In this document: in pieces, positions 1-9,009 of the stretch
How the letters are laid out: each line of letters opens with the position of its first letter
Position numbering within the stretch: the first letter of the stretch is position 1
Assembly: GCA_023055425.1 (NCBI GenBank)
Contig: JALGPY010000001.1
Location: 31,609,001 to 31,673,000 of the forward strand
Length of the DNA: 64,000 bases
Direction of reading: 5' to 3'
From: Linanthus parryae
Lineage: Eukaryota > Streptophyta > Magnoliopsida > Ericales > Polemoniaceae
Position numbers and translations under genes: made by a program
Notes under the pieces: model-generated
Told to the model about the DNA's origin: nothing
The model's input: the letters and a program-made list of their open reading frames with translations, nothing else
Databases searched by the model: none

Positions 1-650
1 CTAACCGTCTCTCCACGACATGGATAAAAGTACTAAGGGTATACAGTGTCAATCATTCTTATATGATCGACGAGGCTCACACGGCGAGGAATCACAGGGA
101 CTAGTTCTACTCGCCACCTCATGTCACTCATCAGCACGCGTTATCTCGTAAGATGTGCGCCATAGTGTTTGGACTCTAATCAGAGCACATGTCCTATCCC
201 ATAGGAACCACTATACAGATGTAAGTCCAACAGCCCATATGACTATTAACCCGAGTACTGAATGTTGCACATATGCAAACGAAATCAGTTCTCTCATCTG
301 GCTTCCTCTACGCAGACTATACATGGTTCGGGGTAGTAACCATGCTCGAATGGCCATAAACCAATCTCACCTTGGAACTTATTCCAATGCGACAAATGAA
401 TCCGTCTGACAGGGTCTTGCACTATTGATAGATGTTCAGCTCTTGTCATAGGCCATGCGCCTTATGATAGGATTCATCATATCATAGGCTTCTAGCACTT
501 ATCGGGATTCTGTCTCATCTTCTACTCACCTGGACTACCCAAGGTATCGTAAAGGCGGTTGCTCGTGTGAGGGAGACAACCTAGTGTCTGCGCGACATGT
601 TCTATGCTAGTACAGGATATGTAAACGTATCATACACGTATCATAACAAC
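1..650. other. Left edge, no recognisable gene
   Basis: No coding motif, LTR end or tRNA-like sequence was recognised here. By position it should be the region between the RNase H of minus-strand copia B and its off-window 3' LTR. Confidence 0.4.
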
Positions 651-839
651 ATGTAGCATGAAAAGTCCAATTAAAATCCAATTATCAATGTCTCATATGC
701 TCATCAATCATATTGCCAGTGATCGACTACCGACTCCCAATTGTCTCAAGCAATCCACAAAGACGATTCTTATGTGGTTTAGGAATGGGAGGTGCCTACA
801 CTTTTGGCCCCTAGTCGATCTACTCCAAGATTACTCTTC

Positions 840-3560
840 AGGTAGTTATTTCACCTTTTGTGAAACAGTACCCTTTTCTATATGTTTGGCTTTATCAAAG
901 GTACTGAATCCGTACGCTAGCACTACAGGTTGGTTGACAGCTCATAAGCTAATCAGAAACCTTTTTATCCAAACATATTTCTGTCCGGTGATAGAACAGG
1001 CAATCGTGCTTCGCTTCCATGATCGATGGAGCGGTCTAATACGATTGTGAAACACTTATGCTGCAGTTCCATGCGATGTGTATGTCATCTAGCATGGACT
1101 ATATCCTGAGGCGGATCCACGTGCATCTAGGTCCCCACCCTAGTCAGCATGCATAGCTTGCTAGTCGAAGCATCATCTCCGATAGTCATAGCACGTGATC
1201 CTTCGTACAGAGTATCCTTTTGGTTGCAATCTGGTGTCTTAAGTTAGATTTCCTGAAATCCACTCTTCCGATTGCATAAGGTTTGTGGGGTCTCAGTATA
1301 TACCATAGTATATAGCAGACTCACACTGCATCGGGCACTTTGTTCATTTGGTCAACCTAGTATGGTGTCTTCTAGGGCACATATTCAGGCTTATAAAATC
1401 CCGCAGCGAGCTATAGGAGTATCACATGGCTTTGGGTCCATAATATGGAATCGTTCAGAGTATCTTCTTGGTGTGCGCCTTTTGCGACAGTATAAGAAGT
1501 CCTTCTGAACGAACGAGAATGCATCTCGCCCTACCAATATCCTTCATCACAAATCGAGAGGATAACCACCCAATAGTGTATGTGAAATAGTCCTTAGACT
1601 CTCCTGGAAAATAGTGTGTCATTCATAATAAGTGACGTGATCATCTACTCTCTACTGTTGAGAGTGATATGTAACGGTTTTTCATCCTTTGACAAAATAC
1701 TACTGACTTTAGCGGACTAGTTAAGACCATACATGGACTTAATTAGCTTGCACCTATTTGTGCATCTGATCATACATCTCGAAACCCTGTGGTCGAGTCA
1801 TACAAATCACCTCTCTGATTTCTCCATTTAGAAATTCAGTCGTCACGTTTATCGAGAATGGAGCCTCATTTCCATCATCACAACTATTACCGATATCTCT
1901 GCAAGTCTTATGCCTTACTGTGCTTCCGTCTGTGTCACTCTGACTGACCTTGGAAATTCATTCATTTCCAATAGCCTAATATCCAGTTGGAAAAGTCAAC
2001 CTAGTCTTAAACTTGGTTGGTCTCTTACATACTCTAACTTTTCCTGTAAATGTTACCTTTCATTCTTCATAATTAGGGAACGATAAGGCATAGTATTCTA
2101 TCCTATCGTTAATGCAAGGTGATCCTCAAGATCATCCCTTCGATCTCAAACAGTCGATGGGGTATGCTCCTATGAGAAATTCCTTTGCATTGGAGGATCA
2201 TAATTTGCTCTCACCCCTATGGATGGGCACCTCGCTTAGAAAGTCACTCCCACTGTCCAAAGGATCCGTGAGGGACTAATTCCTCGTAATGGACTAAGGA
2301 ACAGGGTATATTCTAGCGGTTCCTCCATGCTCGCGGAGATCATCATCTCTACGAACATTCCCTTAATTATGGACATCTCCTTATGAGAAAACATATATCT
2401 TGTGAATCCATTTGCGTTACACTACTAATTGGCGGTTGCGTTTCGAATACGCAACCTCCTAGAGTACTCCAAATAGTATGGGAAGATATGTTACTCCATG
2501 AAGATACATTTCTTCCATCTAGGGTCTAAACTCCTTGTCAGGTGATGAAATATCATGGGGCGATATCCTAGGTTCATCTTCTTGCGTGAATACTATGATG
2601 TCTTCCCCTTCGATGTCAAATCGCCGACGGGGTACACTCCAACGAGTGCTCCTACGCAAAGAGGGTTCTTCTTCAGCATTATCGTCATATACGATAGGTT
2701 GCTCGCTAGGTAAGGCACTCCCACTGTTCTCAAGATCCATAGGAACAAAATCCTCTTGAGTAGTGGTGAATTGAGTATCATCTAGTGGTTCCTCTTCCAC
2801 GTAGAGAATTCCATCTCCATGAGCTTCTCCCTGACTAGGAACAAATTAGTTAGCTCATATGCTGCCGATCCCTATGGCCTAAGGTGACCTCATATAGGTT
2901 GCCTTTTGGTCCACATCTCGTAGGGCGTAGTGGCTACAGACTTGGTGGATATTTGGTTGAGTACTTCGAAAGCCGTTTAACAAAGCGTCTCCTCAAGATA
3001 GGGAACATGTAATTTGAACGTGCTATCATACATCAAACCATCTTCAGGCTGTATCCTATTCCTCCTATCCGCCATAGCATTCTGCTGCGGGGCATGGGAA
3101 TAGCCAACTGCCTAACTACTCTCCATCACATAGCTCTTGCTAAGATAGATACTAGCAATCTCATTCTGGCTAAGGAGATATCCTTTTGTCCAGACGGTTT
3201 TCTACCCTTTTGTCTGAAGCACCCTTGTGCCTCAGACTTATGTGGCCCAAGCACACACAGTTGAGATGCGTACAATAATCTACGAATGTGATGGAATGGC
3301 AAGCACCATGTCTTAGCTTTAACCCTTTAATGGATCACAACAACAGAATGAATAATGTGTAACGACTCAATAATCCTTACTGCTTTACTGGATGGTTTGT
3401 GTCTCGCCTTTCACGTAAGGCAAGAATCACACATAGGTAAGGGTACCTTGGGCATATTCCAAGCAGGCCTACCTTAGCTAGCCTGAACATCCTTTCCTGA
3501 TGTAGTGTGTCACAATCTAGCACGCCACATATCAGAATCTTAAGGCACAAACCTAGAGGT
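840..3560 (-). pseudogene. Broken copia pol of element B (integrase, RT, RNase H)
   Basis: Read on the minus strand. Around 3520-3457 is a decayed gag-pre-integrase motif (VLDCDTLHQERM...LAKVGLLG). Near 3110-3060 is the integrase TPQQN...DRRNR motif. An open stretch at 2800-2519 encodes the hydrophilic integrase-RT linker with LRRSTRWSVPRRRF, typical of copia. RT remnants are CKLIKSMYGLN at about 1755-1718, a DTPIAR motif near 1480-1400, and CSVSLLYTMVYTETP near 1330-1275. RNase H traces include DLDARGSASGY near 1140-1080 and KAKHIEK near 900-850. Frames change and stops occur between nearly all of these blocks. This was the polyprotein gene for reverse transcription and integration and is certainly non-functional. 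Limits are those of the recognisable motifs. Confidence 0.65.
2140..2840. repeat. Diverged direct duplication inside copia B
   Basis: About 2145-2395 and 2610-2840 are similar along their length, offset by about 465 bp. Both run through a dispersed set of shared words (GATCTCAAACAG/GATGTCAAATCG; CACTCCCACTGT...AAGATCC or AAGGATCC; GTGGTTCCTC or GCGGTTCCTC; CATCTC). The second copy is the open integrase-RT linker; the first is a decayed copy. It may be a local duplication or the remains of a second nested copia. Confidence 0.5.
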
Positions 3561-4199
3561 GATATCCAGAGATCCTGAGGCGTTATTCATGCTAGAAATC
3601 AAGAGTGCATAACCATACATAGCATGACCAATTCCAAAGTAAAACTGTGACCAAAACAACTTTTGGTGGCTACTCCCTCAAAGATAATCTTATGGATCCT
3701 TAGACGAGAAGTTAGTGCCAGGTCTGGCCTTCTAGTATTAGGAAAACATGCTTTTCATCCTTTCCGTTTGCCAGTCTTGGGCTATTGGTCATGTACCAAT
3801 ACCGCGCCCTCATCCCCTTATCCTTGCCCCCACCTGTTCCTCACGGTCATAATACCGGGATAGGGACTAAATCTGCCAATCATACTTCTTTCACAGCCTT
3901 TAGAAATCATATATTGCTTAGACTTCAAAAGTATGCTGAACTAGTATACTTAGCAAGCACTTGGTTGCTTAGATCCTAGAACGGAGTGATTTCTGGTCTT
4001 ATCCAAGCATCTTGACACTCTCAAAATGTGTCATATAACGTTTTCATGTCACTTTCATGAAACGTGGCAGAGATAGCAACAAATTGCTAATCGGATAACT
4101 TAAACATCTCATCATAAACGGCATGAATCTCAGATGCTATAGTTGAGTACTAATCTCAGATACTATAGTCGAGTGCCAATTTTTTTTATGATTTGAGTT

Positions 4200-4400
4200 T
4201 GATAGTTTAAGGCGGGATTTATGAGTCACTTCTCACAATTTTGATGAGGCAAATGGCTAAGGTGGATCCAAGATTCTTCTTCGGCTCATTCCTACAATCT
4301 TTGAATCTCAAAGTGGTCTTGAACTTGCTGATGAGGTCATTTCCCCCATCTTGGCATAGCACGCTCTATGACATTTATCTTGACTGCCTCCCACTATTTA
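4200..4400 (-). pseudogene. Possible gag fragment of copia B
   Basis: On the minus strand about 4360-4240 gives a short peptide resembling the KFKTTLRFKDC-type segment of copia gag C-termini, with a following acidic/lysine stretch. It lies where gag is expected, between the PBS and the integrase. The match is short and broken, so this is a weak call. The surrounding 3600-5480 contains no other recognisable coding motif. Confidence 0.25.
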
Positions 4401-5709
4401 TTAGCCTAAAGATAATGTTCATGTGCTGCTGTGACAACTATTCATCACAAGTTCGACCATATTTGTAGGTATTTCGAAAACCTATGTCCAACGATTGGTT
4501 ACATAGTACGATGACTTGTCATATCGTTTGTTGTCATTATTTTAGCCTTTACAGTTTCGATTTAGACACGATTGATCTTTGAGACATTGCATAGGAAATT
4601 AATACTGGCATTTTCTTAGCTCCGAAATAACATAAAACATAGATTAAAATTCATATTTCCTCATAAGGACTCCACCAAAACCTAGTAGCAATTCTAGGAA
4701 TCAAATATCGTCACTTATGATTCCCTATTAGTTTCAATCATGTATAATCATGTGAGCTCTTTTGTTTTAGTTCCTTAGCATGCGAGGTTATACAGTTATA
4801 TCCAATCACACGCAGTTATAACATAAAACAAGCACATGCATAAATAAATATGCAATGGATGTGGCCCCTAAGTTGCACTCCCACTATTGAGAGTACGTCT
4901 TGAGCAAGTCTTGAACTTCTCGCCTCATGGATCTCGCCTATCTCGAGTGCTCCTTGAAGCTTCCTTGTTCGTCTCTTTTGCTCCATGCACCTCGCGCCAT
5001 AGCTTTTGGTTTGGCCACCTCTCTTGAAGCTTCTAGTCTTCAATCTTCACTAACTATCTTATTTATAATAAGAAGTAACCTCTAATAGGCGATTTAGATG
5101 AGAAGAGAAGACACTAGAGTATGTAGCGAGGCACGACACGCATGTCGTATTTTAATTGATTACATATTCAAAACCAAAACCAAATATAAAAACATCTAAG
5201 CCACATCCATGCATCAAACACATCCATTCAACCCTCAACAGCATGTATAATCATAAAATAAACATACTGAAATTTTCTGGAAATTTCCAGAATTAAAGAA
5301 TAATTACTGGAAATTAATAAGCAATAAGACAATCAACTAATAAGATCGAAAATTGCTCCCAACTACCTGGGATCTCACCTCCTATCTCATAAGGTAGCGA
5401 AAAATGTCCTTAGTCTCCAGAAAAAAAATTTGGGGTCAAAACAGTGTGTTTAAGGTCGTCTAACTGCCTCAGGAAGTGTGTCAAACACTAATTAATTAAT
5501 CTGGAAAAAAATAACAATTTTCTGTTTTTCCAAAAAGTATGAAACAGAAAATAGGAAATTAAAATCTGAGCATATAGAAAAAAATTTGGCGAAAAATGGT
5601 GGCCGGAGGACGTCTCACGCGCCAACAAGCGCCGCCGCGCGTGGGCGAGTCCGCCTCCGTCACGCGCCGACGTCGGCCCAAGTGCCACTTCAGCATGCCA
5701 TGTGGCACG

Positions 5710-5873
5710 CCACGTCATCCCTATGCTGACGTCAGCTGCCACGTCACCCTCCACGTCAGATGTAACGTCACTGCCACGCCAGCAGCCACATGGCTGCCAC
5801 GTCACTGCCACGTCATCCATATGTTGACGTGGTGCCGCCGCGTCATCATGCCGCGTCAGCCCTAGCCACGTCA
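5710..5873. repeat. Cluster of CCACGTCA / TGACGTGG motifs
   Basis: CCACGTCA occurs at 5710-5717, 5739-5746, 5751-5758, 5797-5804, 5808-5815 and 5866-5873. TGACGTGG is at 5825-5832 and the palindrome TGACGTCA at 5727-5734. The block is GC-rich in an otherwise AT-rich leader of element B. The word is the core bound by plant bZIP factors (TGA/ABF type); a regulatory role here is inference only. An open minus frame across it (about 6040-5488) has arginine-rich low-complexity composition and I do not regard it as a gene. Confidence 0.6.
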
Positions 5874-6279
5874 GCAAGTCCGCCGCTGCCCTTTGGCGTG
5901 TGCGACGTGTGGGGGCGGCGTTGGTGGCGCGTGAGGCCCCACGCCGCCTTCCCGGCCTCCGTTTCTGGCGATCCTTATATCGACGGACTCGTCTTTTCGC
6001 CCTAACCCCGATTATGCGTTCAAAACTCAATTTTAACATGTTTTGAAAAAATCTTTTTACTGCTCAGATCTAACAGTCCAGATTTACACAGTTCCAAATC
6101 TTAAAATATTCATAACTAATTCTCTGTTTGTCCAAAAATGAAAAAAATTTATATTTCTGGAATCCTCGTGAAAAACCCATCTAACCATATAGGATTCACT
6201 AAAAGATTATGAATTTTCAGAAACTCGATTTTCTAAATTGATTCGGGAACGCATAACGAGGCTCGAAAAACAAGCATAA

Positions 6280-6293
6280 GGCTCTGATACCAA
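6280..6293 (-). other. Primer-binding site of copia B
   Basis: On the minus strand this reads TTGGTATCAGAGCC directly after the LTR. That matches the initiator-methionine tRNA PBS consensus of plant copia elements. It fixes the orientation of element B and the inner LTR border. Confidence 0.8.
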
Positions 6294-6761
6294 TGAAGGA
6301 CGAACATGATCTATCACATACAGATCTACAACATGAATTATAGCGGAAGATTCATGTGTTTATCTTGTCTTCCTTAGCTCCTATGCACAGCGGATGATCG
6401 TAGGATGCTTGCTTTCACGTGCCCTTCTTGCTCCCACAGTCTGGCCCGAATCACTAGGACGAAAGCTCTAATCCACACCAAGTTCCACCAATGGAGGCTA
6501 GTTAGAGAGAGAGTCTAGGGTTTACTGTATTATGATCAGCACATGATCTCTACAGTAGTGTGTATTATTATGACTCTAGCACGCATAATAATGTGGGAGG
6601 CTGTCTCCTTATATAGACAGACTTATACCCAATTGCAACGTTACCCCCTAGGGTTTATGTCCTTGCTACTAACCCCATAAGGTTTGAGCTTGTCTCTCCT
6701 AAACCCATAAGTCTAGGTTAATTGCATTGGGCACCCCACATGGGCGCACCAAATGCTAACA
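6294..6761 (-). repeat. 5' LTR of copia B
   Basis: A 468-bp segment that begins TGTTAGCATT and ends CCTTCA on the minus strand, giving TG...CA ends. It is followed on the minus strand by a methionine-initiator-type primer-binding site. A TATA box (CTATATAAGG on minus, 6607-6616) suits an LTR promoter driving the minus strand. The partner LTR is not in the window, so boundaries rest on the TG/CA ends and the PBS alone. Confidence 0.7.
6607..6616 (-). promoter_or_regulatory. TATA box in the LTR of copia B
   Basis: CTATATAAGG on the minus strand lies inside the LTR, about 145-150 bp from its upstream end. It is a good match to a plant TATA box in the expected transcription direction of element B. 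Confidence 0.55.
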
Positions 6762-6772
6762 GTATCAGAGCC
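6762..6772 (+). other. Truncated primer-binding site of copia A
   Basis: GTATCAGAGCC in plus orientation is the inner part of a copia initiator-Met PBS, and a gag reading begins about 110 bp downstream. The first bases (TTG, TGG) and the LTR are absent, replaced by the LTR end of B. This fixes the insertion point of B. Confidence 0.65.
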
Positions 6773-6881
6773 ACATTCATCGAAGCAGTCAAGAATTGGA
6801 TCGCTCTGTTCTCTCTGCAATTTGGAGTTTGATTTTTTCTTGTATTTGAAGTAGATCTGGTGCTCGTGGTTATTTCGCATA

Positions 6882-7880
6882 ATGTCAATTCACGATTCAG
6901 CTGACAATGGTTCTCATTCTCGAGCGTCGCATCAAGGTATTGAAGCTGCTTCTCAATTTTTCCTTCATAACTCAGATAATCCTGGTGCTCGTGGTCATTT
7001 TTTCTCTTCGTGCTAAGAATAAGCTTGAGTTCGTTGATGGAACTATCAGAGAACCTCTTCCAACCACTGAAATGTATGTGCTCTGGAGAAGGTGTGATAA
7101 CATGGTGATGTCTTGGCTTTTGAGTTATACTCTAAAGACATTGTCAGTAGTGTGGTGTGTAGATCCACTACTAGAGAGATCTGGTTAGATCTCATTGAAC
7201 GTTTTTCTCAAGGAAAATTGGCAAGGATTTTTCAATTAACTGAGATGATTTCTTCTCTAAGACAAGACAATATGTTTGTAACTGTATATTTCACAAAACT
7301 GGAGAGTATTTGGGATGAAGTGGCTAATTACAAGCCAAATACTACATGCAGTTGTGGTTTAGCTCGGTGTCAATGTAATGTCATGACTAAATTAAGAAAC
7401 TCTCAGGAACAGGATAGAATCAGGCAGTTTTTGAATGGTTTGAATGCCCATTTTGCATCTCTGTGGGATCAATTATTGCTAACAGATCCTCTACCACCAA
7501 TGAATACTGTGTTTGCTAAAATTGCTTAGCAAGAAAGGCAGATGGAGCTACAATCCAACAATGTCTTTCAGCTACAAAACATGGCAATGTATGCTCAGTT
7601 TGGTGATTCTTTGAGGCAATTTCCTCACTCTCAGTCTAAACTACCAGCAGTCAATGCTATTCACAATCAATATCATGGTGGGTCTATATAAATAGCGTAT
7701 TGTGCAGTCACCTCCAGCAGCTCCTAATAGAAATGGAAAGCTTGTTTTCATCATTGTGGCCATAAGGGACACATCAAGGCTAAATGTTACAGACTGCATG
7801 GTCTCCCTCCAAATTTCAAGTTCACTGAATATAGAATAAACAGTGTAGCTGCTAATAACGAAACTGGAAAGGTGATGTTT
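6882..7880 (+). pseudogene. Broken copia gag of element A
   Basis: The likely start is the ATG at 6882 (MSIHDSADNG...). The frame shifts near 7000 and again near 7110-7180. The 7113-7529 stretch is the core gag (UBN2/retrotrans_gag): IWLDLIERFSQ..LARIFQL, then VYFTKLESIWDEV and a CSCGLARCQC motif. A TAG at 7527-7529 interrupts it. Around 7740-7800 is the nucleic-acid-binding zinc knuckle, CFHHCGHKGHIKAKC, which has one residue more than usual between the first two cysteines. The protein would form the virus-like particle in the cytoplasm. Several lesions make it non-functional. Confidence 0.75.
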
Positions 7881-8109
7881 CAATGAATAATGTGCCTAAT
7901 TCAATCAATGCAATAGGTCATTAGATCTCTACAACACATTTGGAATCAAATCTAGTTCCAATTTATGGTTCTCCTTCTTCCAGCCTAGGTGGTTATATGG
8001 ATTCACCTCTCCAATCTCCTTCTAGTTCTACTGGTTCTACGCATTTCAATCATCCTTTATGTCAGGTATCATCAGTACTTTTCAATCAGGTTTGGTTTTT
8101 GATCATATT

Positions 8110-8362
8110 GCACCAAACTCTTGGATTATGGATACAGGTGCCACATATCACATGTGCTCAAATTTGAAACTTTTTTTTATCCTAGTCATTTAGTGTCGAA
8201 TACTTTAGCGCATTTACCAAATGGGAAGACATACGAATTTACTCACATTGGTAAAATCAATATTAATCCTCATCTTACATTGCATCAAGTTCTATTTGCA
8301 CCATCTTTTCAGTTCAATCTCATATCAGTTTCAAAGTTAACTCATCATTACAATTGTGTTTT
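8110..8362 (+). pseudogene. Copia A protease segment, cut by gypsy C
   Basis: The aspartic protease signature WIMDTGATYHMC is at about 8122-8157, followed by NTLAHLPNGKTYEFTHIGKI and then the FNLISVSKL motif that precedes gag-pre-integrase in copia polyproteins. The frame runs directly into the 5' LTR of gypsy C at 8363; the rest of pol resumes at 19431. Confidence 0.8.
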
Positions 8363-8969
8363 TGTAGATAGTGCTTTCTGAGCTGACAGATCTTGGCCAC
8401 GTGGCAACCATCTAGCACACCATATTGTGCTCCACACACATTGGATCACCAGCCGCGCTGAAGGGCCCTCGCATACCACTGCACGGGACTTGTAGGGACT
8501 TAGTGATTTGGAGGCTAGAGTATGTCCTGTCGCGTGCGAGCCAAGCCCGCACGCGACCTTTAGTAACTGCTTTTGAGAGATTTATGGCACGAGCTCCATA
8601 AACCCGGTCAATCCGGTCAAACCCGGTCAACCCCATAACGTTTCCGGTATTCGCGCATAACGTGCTGTAACGGTCCCTATATACGCGGACGAACGTGACG
8701 TTGTGGTTATGCTAATTAAGCCGCCATTGATGGGCGCATTAACCACACTGCAACGGTCACATTCTCTGTTATATATAGGACGTTAACCTTTCCATACGAA
8801 AGAGAACACACCAGCCATACGCGGAAGCTCTGTCAAACCCCTGTCTCTCTCTCAGACATTACGACTGCCTTACTCTCTCCCTACACACAACCCAACTCCT
8901 CCTGTGCTATTTCCGATCCCCTACTTACGGTGTACACAGAGTACTCCCCGCCGGAATCTCTTGTGCACA
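8363..8969 (+). repeat. 5' LTR of gypsy C
   Basis: 607 bp, from TGTAGATAGT to TTGTGCACA. It aligns throughout with 18803-19430 and with the LTR of element D (57441-58068). A 21-bp block present in the other two is missing near 8459. TATATATAGGACG near 8770-8783 is a plausible TATA region. Confidence 0.93.
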
Positions 8970-8990
8970 TTTTGGTGAACCCGACGTGAA
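8970..8990 (+). other. Primer-binding site region of gypsy C
   Basis: Directly after the LTR the sequence is TTTTGGTGAACCCGACGTG, the same as in element D at 58069. Its position and the TGG start fit a tRNA primer-binding site. I cannot say which tRNA. Confidence 0.6.
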
Positions 8991-9009
8991 CCTACAATCT
9001 TAAGCAACC

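Larger units (their letters stand above)
1..6761 (-). mobile_element. Copia element B, minus strand, degenerate, left end off-window
   Basis: On the minus strand the order is LTR (6761-6294), primer-binding site, long leader, weak gag traces, then gag-pre-integrase, integrase, linker, RT and RNase H. This Ty1/copia order runs toward position 1. No LTR resembling 6294-6761 is seen near position 1, so the 3' LTR lies outside the window. The element appears to have inserted into the primer-binding site of plus-strand copia A: the bases right after the LTR (6762 onward) read GTATCAGAGCC, the inner part of a copia PBS, and GTATC would be the target duplication. The coding part is broken by many stops and frameshifts. 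Identity as copia is firm from several motifs; the exact lineage is not determined. Confidence 0.75.
6762..8362 (+). mobile_element. Copia element A, 5' part (PBS, gag, start of protease)
   Basis: The 5' part of a plus-strand Ty1/copia element, split by gypsy C. It begins with the remnant PBS at 6762-6772. A UBN2-type gag (about 6882-7530), a zinc knuckle (about 7740-7800) and the protease with WIMDTGATYHMCS (about 8115-8160) follow. The 5' LTR is missing because minus-strand copia B lies at that point. The peptide ...THHYNCVF at 8340-8362 continues as FNCTTDACWIKD at 19431, which shows that both segments belong to one element. Confidence 0.8.

Noticed and set aside
5488..6039. 183-codon minus-strand ORF
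   Set aside because: Arginine/alanine-rich low-complexity translation of a GC-rich CCACGTCA repeat block, overlapped by open frames on the other strand. No domain.
6294..6761. Reading this LTR as the 5' LTR of plus-strand copia A
   Set aside because: A full PBS is on the minus-strand side, the TATA box points to the minus strand, and the plus-side PBS lacks its first bases. It has no similarity to the 3' LTR region of A.
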